A DNA stretch of 13,204 bases. It comes from Saprospiraceae bacterium. GTDB taxonomy: Bacteria; Bacteroidota; Bacteroidia; Chitinophagales; Saprospiraceae. The position numbers and the translations under genes were made by a program. The DNA lies in assembly GCA_029262975.1 (NCBI GenBank), contig JAJCYJ010000048.1, positions 1-13,204 of the forward strand, read 5' to 3'. Shown here piece after piece: positions 1 to 5,605 of the stretch (positions within the stretch are counted from its first letter, which is position 1; each line of letters starts with the position of its first letter). The notes beneath the pieces are model-generated. The model was not told where the DNA came from. It worked only from the letters and a program-made list of their open reading frames with translations, and made no database searches.

Positions 1-165
1 TTGCGGATCGTCAGTACAAGTTGCTGATATTCGCCCTTCGCGGATCGTCAGTACAACGTGCTGATATTCGCCCTTTGCGGATCGTCAATACAACGTGCTG
101 ATATTCGCCCTTCGCGGATCGTCAGTACAAAGTGCTGACATCCAACCTTTGCAGATCGTCAGTAA
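1..165. repeat. 37-bp tandem repeat array with hairpin-forming units (array continues past the left edge)
   Basis: Four full copies of a 37-bp unit start at 3, 40, 77 and 114, and a degenerate partial copy starts at 151. Each unit opens with GCGGATCGTCAGTAC (the last with GCAGATCGTCAGTA). The whole unit is conserved, with no repeat/spacer division, so it is not a CRISPR. In units 2 and 4, TCAGTAC pairs with GTGCTGA over a 3-base loop (7 bp including one G-U). Outer segments GCGGA and TTCGC can also pair in units 1-3. Unit 1 has one mismatch at the base of the loop and unit 3 an A-C mismatch. Because 37 is not a multiple of 3, the array cannot encode one repeated peptide in a single frame. The last copy is the most diverged, as expected at an array edge. 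Function unknown. Confidence 0.93.
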
Positions 166-184
166 ATAAATAGTAGGTGCCAAA

Positions 185-228
185 AATAGAATCCCGATCA
201 TTCACCTCAAGTCAATAATCGGGACTCA
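185..228 (-). terminator. Probable intrinsic terminator of the lipoprotein gene
   Basis: Read on the minus strand, TCCCGAT (from 224) and ATCGGGA (to 192) form a 7-bp stem. It can extend by three more pairs after one mismatch. It is followed by the T-rich tail TTCTATTTTT. It lies about 70 bp beyond the stop codon of the minus-strand lipoprotein gene, a sensible place for a Rho-independent terminator. The loop of nearly 20 bases is long, which lowers certainty. Confidence 0.5.
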
Positions 229-294
229 ATCTAATTCAGGAGATAGACGAATTACAGTGCTTCTATTAATTTACTTCGCAAATCAATTTCAATC

Positions 295-1401
295 TTAAGA
301 CGAGATTTTTTTAATAACTGTAAAATTTTTCTTAGCGTTATTAACCATCCTTGCTTTCTCAAAGGAATGACTATTATTGGCTAAATCAACAGTCAGGGTG
401 CCACAGTAATCAGACACCTCACCCATAGCACATAATGCCCTTACTTTTACTTCAATCGTTTTAGATTGGCTGGCACTTATATTAACCTTATTATTGCGCA
501 AAGTAATAGTCGAAAATGTTCCAGACTCTCCCTGGTACCCAAGTACTAGTTCATATTTGGCGACATTATTGGGACCCCTTGACCATTGAAGCTGGAATGA
601 ATTACCCGATTGTTTCGTTACTCTTAAATCTCGAGGAGTTTGGCAAACATCAACAGGACAATTAACAGGATTAAAAGACTCGTGCAAGTCATAACAGCTT
701 CCGGCCACCTCTGTCCCGTCCAGGCAATCGATAGAGTAATTGTCCGGATTGCAATCACTAAAAGATGTCAGCTGATCTGAACCCTCAATATATGGCCCAT
801 GTGTTCGGGTAAAAAAATGTAGACTGGCCTCATAAGCATCTTCTATGCCAGGCCCTGGTCCGGGAAGACAAAACTCTTCAAAAGTAGATCTGGAATTGTC
901 ACCATTAGGTATAAAGAATTTGGTATCCAGGATGCCAGAATCATCAATAACTTTACCTCCTCCAACGAGAAAATCAGTAAAGATCAATTCACAATTTTCA
1001 TCAGGACTCAAGACAACAGTCCAAATAGTAACAGCATCACCTGGGGTTAGTCCTTCTGAGCGAAAGTGAACATCTGTTCCTTTGGAAGATCTCTTTACAG
1101 AACACGATCCGGTTACCTCACTAGTCATGAGATCTGTAACATCTGATGTTGTTGTTTCGCCAGCATATTTAAACGTTCGAGTAGATTTAGGATCCTCGAT
1201 ACCTTGATAGGTTGCTTTTAGAACAATCTCACGAACTACTTCAGGCATATGCTCCAGGATAGAAGAAGAAGGATCTACTTTCTGCGTATAAGCCAAGTCA
1301 CTTGCTAACCGACCATCCACTAATTCTGTACTTTCTTCAGTGCATGATAACGCGCAAGTCAGAAATAGAAATGTCAATACATAAGAAATGGAATTTTTCA
1401 T
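295..1401 (-). CDS. Putative surface lipoprotein with C-terminal fibronectin-III-like domain
   Basis: A 368-residue protein of unknown function, probably anchored in the envelope. I start it at the ATG at 1401, not the upstream in-frame ATG at 1470. From 1401 the protein begins with Lys-Asn, a hydrophobic run and ALSC (Cys20), a lipobox-like signal-peptidase II site; the longer start would bury this signal 23 residues in. The codon follows the A-rich leader TTAGGAAA. Residues about 98-168 contain GLTPGDAVTIW and a nearby PDENC, resembling a segment seen in secreted proteins of unknown function; I cannot name the family. The Cys-rich middle includes a Gly-Pro repeat (PGPGPG). Residues about 254-340 look like a fibronectin type III domain (start TPRDLRV, core FQLQW, then YELVLGY). 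The truncated HTCS-like regulator lies 199 bp upstream on the same strand and might have controlled it. A terminator-like hairpin follows. The lipoprotein call is firmer than any function. Confidence 0.82.
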   Translation of the reverse strand: MKNSISYVLTFLFLTCALSCTEESTELVDGRLASDLAYTQKVDPSSSILEHMPEVVREIVLKATYQGIEDPKSTRTFKYAGETTTSDVTDLMTSEVTGSCSVKRSSKGTDVHFRSEGLTPGDAVTIWTVVLSPDENCELIFTDFLVGGGKVIDDSGILDTKFFIPNGDNSRSTFEEFCLPGPGPGIEDAYEASLHFFTRTHGPYIEGSDQLTSFSDCNPDNYSIDCLDGTEVAGSCYDLHESFNPVNCPVDVCQTPRDLRVTKQSGNSFQLQWSRGPNNVAKYELVLGYQGESGTFSTITLRNNKVNISASQSKTIEVKVRALCAMGEVSDYCGTLTVDLANNSHSFEKARMVNNAKKNFTVIKKISS

Positions 1402-1600
1402 TTTCCTAATAGGTTTTACAGTTAAATAATCTTTAATATTGCGATTGAAAATAATGATAGGATTTATCAATTGCTATCGCCTCAAATTAGGATATGAGAA
1501 TCGTCCTGACTAGCACCAAATATTCAAATCATAGGACAGAGCATTCATTATTCATATTTTAATAATACTAAGTTCGTCTTATTCCAAAAAAGTAAAAAAA

Positions 1601-3439
1601 TCAATCTTGACGATTATTGCGCCAATGACTCGGTGTGACTCCGAAATTTTTATGAAAAATGCGCGAAAAATAACTCGGATCATTGAATCCAGTCTGCCAA
1701 GCAACTTCTGAGACATTCAAATCAGAAGATCGAAGTAGTTCAGCTGCTTTATCAAGTCTTATTGTCCGGATAAATAATGATGGCGATTGTCCTGTCAGTG
1801 CCATCAATTTTCTATATAACTGTGGTTGACTGAGATTTACCTTCTGGCAGAATTCACTTACTGAAAAATCAGCATTATCGAGATTTTCATCTATAGAACT
1901 TCGCACACGGCGCATAAACTTATCTTCTATTGGAACAAGCAAAGATTGGGTCTCAGAAGCAACATTCAAATTTTTATAATGCCGTTGTATATTGCTTCTA
2001 ACTTTAATCAGATTCTCCATTCTGACTAACAATTCATTCCTATTAAAGGGCATCCTTAAATATGCATCAGCACCACATTTGAAGCCTTCTATTTGTTCGT
2101 TTTTTTCAATTCTAGCACTGAGCATGATTATAGGAATGTGACATGTTAATTCATGAGTTTTAAGTAGTCGGGTCATCGTAAACCCATCCACCACAGTCAT
2201 CATTGCATCACATATTATAATATCCGGTATACATTCAATCGCTTTATTTGTTCCTTCATGCCCATTATTCGCTATTTCAATTTTGTATTCAGATTTCAGG
2301 AGACTGCATATATATTCGATCACATCTAAATTACTCTCAACTATAAGTAATACAGGATTGTCTTTAACAGTATTATTATCAACATAATTGTTTTCAGAAA
2401 TGGAAACTTCGTTGGATTCTAAATACATCTTTTCGTAAGAGATAAATGGTGCTGTATTTGTTATCGGGAGACTGATTGTAAATTTTCTGCCTTCATCCAA
2501 TTCGCTTGATTTAGATATATCCCCACCCATTAATTGAACATAGTCTTTTACTAATTCAAATCCTAAGTCCCTACCCTTTTTAAGTAAAAGATGTGCATCT
2601 TCATTGTAGGAATATTGATCGAATACCTGGGGCTGGAGATTTCGCTCAATCCCCAGGCCAGAATCTTGGACTGAAAAATGTATATTATTGCCATTCTTGG
2701 TTGAGGTTTTCGATAACCTTAATAGAACTACCCCTCCATTCTCCGTGAATTTAATTGCGTTAGATACTAAAATATGAAAAATGTATTGAATCTTGTTTAC
2801 ATCGAAGTCCATAAATAAAACACTTTCCTCTGAATAAAAATCCAGTTTAATGCCTTTGGTCATGGCAAGATCATAAAATTTAACAGTTAAATATTTGAGG
2901 TAATTGACTATTTCAGACTGGCAATTTTTCAGCTTCAGAATGCCAATATCTATTTTTTCCAGGTCTGAGGCTTGATTGAGAAGAAGCAATAAATTTATCA
3001 CATTCGTTCTAATTAAATTTCGTTCGAACTGATGTCCCTTAATAGTGTCAACCATTCCCAATATAACTGTAAGTGGAGACTGAAATTCACGCGTTATGTT
3101 AGTATACAGTTGCGATTTCAGAAGGTTCATTTCTTTCAATCTTAGCCTTTCTCCATATTCATATAGGCTCTTTTCTTCATACTTACGAACAACATATAAC
3201 AAGATAATTAGGGCAAGTAAAATGATCGCTTCCTCCCACCAACCACCAAATATGGTATCGTTAATTACTATTAAAAGAACTAATCCAGATAGGTTATGAT
3301 TATTGTTTTTAAATTCTATTTTTCCAACACCATAGTGATTGTGAAAGATATTTATAAAACACTCTTTAAAAGGGAGGGCCCGAATCTTTTGTAAAAAGAA
3401 ATGGTCAATGTAAAAATGACTTAAGTTGCTTATTCCCAC
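1601..3439 (-). CDS. Degenerate hybrid two-component regulator (HTCS-like) with AraC DNA-binding domain, sensor lost, catalytic His replaced by Arg
   Basis: Of 612 residues, about 67-85 form one membrane helix, preceded by GGWW as in the segment linking the Y_Y_Y domain to the membrane helix of hybrid two-component regulators. HisKA (about 105-165), HATPase (205-327), receiver (362-480) and AraC helix-turn-helix (505-610) domains follow. The H-box reads NITREFQSPLTV where the family has NITHEFRTPLTV, so the phosphoacceptor His is Arg117 (codon CGT at 3091-3089). The N-box Asn227 and G1 motif DSGLGI are present, but the G2 box is GRDLG, lacking the second Gly. In the receiver the phosphoacceptor Asp411 is kept, one acidic-pair Asp is Ser369, and the conserved Lys before Pro-Phe is Met463. 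The AraC part looks intact. The start is a GTG with no clear ribosome site and a stop three codons upstream. The large propeller sensor is absent; residues 20-60 may be a worn Y_Y_Y remnant. It is either a decaying gene or a phosphorylation-independent regulator. Confidence 0.88.
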   Translation of the reverse strand: MGISNLSHFYIDHFFLQKIRALPFKECFINIFHNHYGVGKIEFKNNNHNLSGLVLLIVINDTIFGGWWEEAIILLALIILLYVVRKYEEKSLYEYGERLRLKEMNLLKSQLYTNITREFQSPLTVILGMVDTIKGHQFERNLIRTNVINLLLLLNQASDLEKIDIGILKLKNCQSEIVNYLKYLTVKFYDLAMTKGIKLDFYSEESVLFMDFDVNKIQYIFHILVSNAIKFTENGGVVLLRLSKTSTKNGNNIHFSVQDSGLGIERNLQPQVFDQYSYNEDAHLLLKKGRDLGFELVKDYVQLMGGDISKSSELDEGRKFTISLPITNTAPFISYEKMYLESNEVSISENNYVDNNTVKDNPVLLIVESNLDVIEYICSLLKSEYKIEIANNGHEGTNKAIECIPDIIICDAMMTVVDGFTMTRLLKTHELTCHIPIIMLSARIEKNEQIEGFKCGADAYLRMPFNRNELLVRMENLIKVRSNIQRHYKNLNVASETQSLLVPIEDKFMRRVRSSIDENLDNADFSVSEFCQKVNLSQPQLYRKLMALTGQSPSLFIRTIRLDKAAELLRSSDLNVSEVAWQTGFNDPSYFSRIFHKNFGVTPSHWRNNRQD

Positions 3440-4003
3440 GGTGAAGGATTAGAAATATACGCTCTCTAATCACCAGTACATCGCTCAAATTGCGGCCTCT
3501 TTAATTATACTCATCATTTGCGAATAATGGACATATGGAGCGTTAATGATATAGTCTTAATATATTAACATGATTCTTTTATAATATACTCCCCTTTACT
3601 CGTCCGGTCAATTTCCTTTTGGGCTTCTAATAGTCTCGATTCTCAATTTAAGCCAAATTTTTAATAATCCGGTAATACTTAATAGTCCAAAATCGCACGA
3701 TTATAGGTATTCTTAACTAGTGAATAAAATGAAATTCAAATTTTAAAACTGCTCAAAACGCGATATTGTAGGAAATATTCAACCATTATCTTCAATTAAT
3801 AGATACCGACATTCAATACTAAGAAAATGCAACAACTATTTCAATTTGCATTTTCCCTCTATCAATCATTTATTCAATTTTAGATGGTCAGCGCAAAATC
3901 ACTTTATCCGATAATGCAAATACAAATGAGAGGATCAATTCGCCTCTTGATAGTGCTGTCTTAGAAAAAGATGGTCTTGACAATGAATCCCAAATTATAA
4001 GAG
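3440..4003. other. Gene-poor, AT-rich intergenic stretch between the HTCS-like gene and the TIR gene
   Basis: These 564 bp have no convincing complete gene. They lie upstream of the truncated regulator, where its lost sensor would have been encoded, but in the 180 bases nearest the gene I see no readable propeller remnant on the minus strand. The right half holds a plus-strand open stretch, listed separately. I found no RNA gene, CRISPR or insertion-sequence end. Confidence 0.5.
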
Positions 4004-4038
4004 TTAACCTATTCCTATTTTGTCCAAAAGAGTTTTGA
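3823..4038 (+). pseudogene. Possible remnant of a small secreted protein, frameshifted
   Basis: A plus-strand frame is open for 71 codons from 3823 to a TGA at 4036-4038 and has no standard start codon. After a hydrophobic stretch it reads DGQRKITLSDNANTN and then continues rich in Asp, Asn, Glu and Ser, which looks more like protein than noise. An ATG at 3827 in another frame gives a short signal-peptide-like segment (MQQLFQFAFSLYQ) that stops at 3881. One shift would join the two into a short exported protein. The 3' end overlaps the converging TIR gene by 35 bases. No family is recognised, and chance is a serious alternative. Confidence 0.22.
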
Positions 4039-5404
4039 ATGCTTTCCCTAACTCCCTAAGAAACTTTTGAAATCCGCTTTCGATGCGTTCATGAGATTGT
4101 ACATTTTCGGCGCGGAGCAGTCTCAATTCGGGATCATTCCACATAAGGTCGGTTATGGTCTTTACTTTCTTTTTATTGAGGGCAGCCACTTGTTGTATCT
4201 CCTCATTTCCGTATTTCGCTGCCTCATCATAAAATGAATTCGCCCTTTTATCATTTCCTTCCATTGCATAATGATGTGCCCGAAAAAAATACAAAGGTCC
4301 CAGGACACTATTCCCGTTAAAGTCTTTTTGACTGGCCGCAGTAAGATCATGGTCTTTTTGAAATTGATAGGACTCTTGAAGCGCATTCTGACTAGTCAGA
4401 GTATATTGGCCTAAAAGAGTTTTTACAAAACTTGCTATAAAATTGACATCCTGATCTGTATCAAACTGTATATCCTTAGGCGTAGTCATTGATATTTCGT
4501 TGGCATCGAGATAGTCAGGGTGTTTGATCTTAAGACCTTGATTGGTACAGAAGAAATTGAAAATTTTATTTTCTTCCTTGAGTAGTCCATTTACAAATAA
4601 GCCCGTCGTGTCACAATGGTTTTCAAAATAGGTCTGACGGATATAATTGTGATAATCCGGAATAGTACGATCGAGATAGCCTGTACTGTGAAAAGAGTAA
4701 GTTGAATCCGGCAAGTCTTGTTCTAATTGAACTGTAATCGTATTGGTCAGGACCTTGGTTCCCTCTTCAGAGAAGTTAGCTACATGTGTAGCAATCCTGT
4801 GATCATTACAATTTATGCCACCGCCTGTTAGCGCTTGTGCCCCAAGCCACCCAACAATTAGAACTAACAATAATGATCCGCCTGCAATGACAAGATTCTT
4901 CTTATCTGATTTTTTAACAAGCAATTGTAACTTTTGAATCAGATTCGCCTGACTCCAAAGATGTTTTTTTATGGTCGTGATTAATTTTTCCATGTCAGGA
5001 TCAAAATCCGGATCTCGACGGACCGGAATTCCATTCAGATGACATAGAGAAGATAGATGCTCCGGAACTTCAGAAGGTTTTGGGCAATCCGCACCATTTA
5101 CAAAAACGGGCACAATCATTACATTTTCTTCCAATGCCTGTTCCAGCTCTATCCTAACGTAATCATTGGGATCATCCGCTCTGTCCACTAATGATTTCGC
5201 CCATGTCTGGCCTATAATAGGAATGAATACATCACACCCACAGAGATGTTGAGCTGTCCAGTCTACAAAACTTACACCAGCAGGTATACTGTCTACATCT
5301 TTGAATATTTGAACATATGGAAGACGAGTCCTTAAGCGATCTATGATACGACCGGTAATCGTACGTGAATCATCACGCCGATAGGAAATAAATATTTTAT
5401 CCAT
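4004..5404 (-). CDS. Membrane-anchored TIR-domain protein with a C-terminal TPR-like region
   Basis: A 466-residue protein. Residues 1-145 are a bacterial TIR domain: strand A is KIFISYRRDDS, followed by IFKDVDSIPAGVSF, a VFIPIIGQTWA strand, and RIELEQAL before VMIVPVFV. Glu86 in RIELEQ is the best candidate for the catalytic glutamate used by TIR NADases. A basic stretch (164-169) precedes one membrane helix (about 169-192). The remaining roughly 270 residues would then lie outside the cytoplasmic membrane if the TIR faces the cytoplasm. They include an unrecognised region with three Cys and, from about 360, helical TPR-like segments (RAHHYAMEGNDKRANSFYDE). The family can cleave NAD+ or make cyclic ADP-ribose isomers, or act only as an adaptor; the sequence does not decide. 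It lies 201 bp downstream of the SLOG/RyR channel-like gene on the same strand, suggesting co-transcription and joint function. No strong ribosome site precedes the ATG. Confidence 0.93.
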   Translation of the reverse strand: MDKIFISYRRDDSRTITGRIIDRLRTRLPYVQIFKDVDSIPAGVSFVDWTAQHLCGCDVFIPIIGQTWAKSLVDRADDPNDYVRIELEQALEENVMIVPVFVNGADCPKPSEVPEHLSSLCHLNGIPVRRDPDFDPDMEKLITTIKKHLWSQANLIQKLQLLVKKSDKKNLVIAGGSLLLVLIVGWLGAQALTGGGINCNDHRIATHVANFSEEGTKVLTNTITVQLEQDLPDSTYSFHSTGYLDRTIPDYHNYIRQTYFENHCDTTGLFVNGLLKEENKIFNFFCTNQGLKIKHPDYLDANEISMTTPKDIQFDTDQDVNFIASFVKTLLGQYTLTSQNALQESYQFQKDHDLTAASQKDFNGNSVLGPLYFFRAHHYAMEGNDKRANSFYDEAAKYGNEEIQQVAALNKKKVKTITDLMWNDPELRLLRAENVQSHERIESGFQKFLRELGKAFKTLLDKIGIG

Positions 5405-5456
5405 GGGTGATTAGATATTTTCCTTTGATTGACCAAAATATATGCGAACCCACAAA

Positions 5457-5602
5457 TTAATCGTTATTTTCTAATTCTTCTATCAATTCTAAACAGATTT
5501 TAGCAACTCCTTCTTTATTTAAAAATCCATCAGAAAAAAGGTCGGTTTAACTATTCATTATTTTTCTTGAGTAATTCGTTTTAGTACCTCTTCCGGTATC
5601 AT
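5457..5602 (-). pseudogene. Possible broken small gene between the SLOG/RyR and TIR genes
   Basis: Four bases after the SLOG/RyR stop codon, an ATG at 5602 with A-rich upstream sequence opens a frame reading MIPEEVLKRITQEK, then TAA. In another frame, from 5546 to a TAA at 5459-5457, the sequence reads on as helical protein, including KEGVAKICLELIEELENN, with no start codon of its own. Together they look like one small acidic helical protein of about 45-50 residues. An indel near the A-run at about 5561-5565 plus one more lesion would have broken it. The frame shift and the TAA at about 5549 make it non-coding as it stands. The first 14 codons could still be translated by coupling to the upstream gene. 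No family is recognised. Confidence 0.3.
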
Positions 5603-5605
5603 TTT

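Noticed and set aside
1..165. CRISPR array
   Set aside because: The full 37-bp unit is conserved with no unique spacers between repeats, and no cas gene is present in the window.
1402..1470. Upstream ATG of the lipoprotein as true start
   Set aside because: It would add 23 residues ahead of a good lipoprotein signal peptide; the internal ATG at 1401 fits better.
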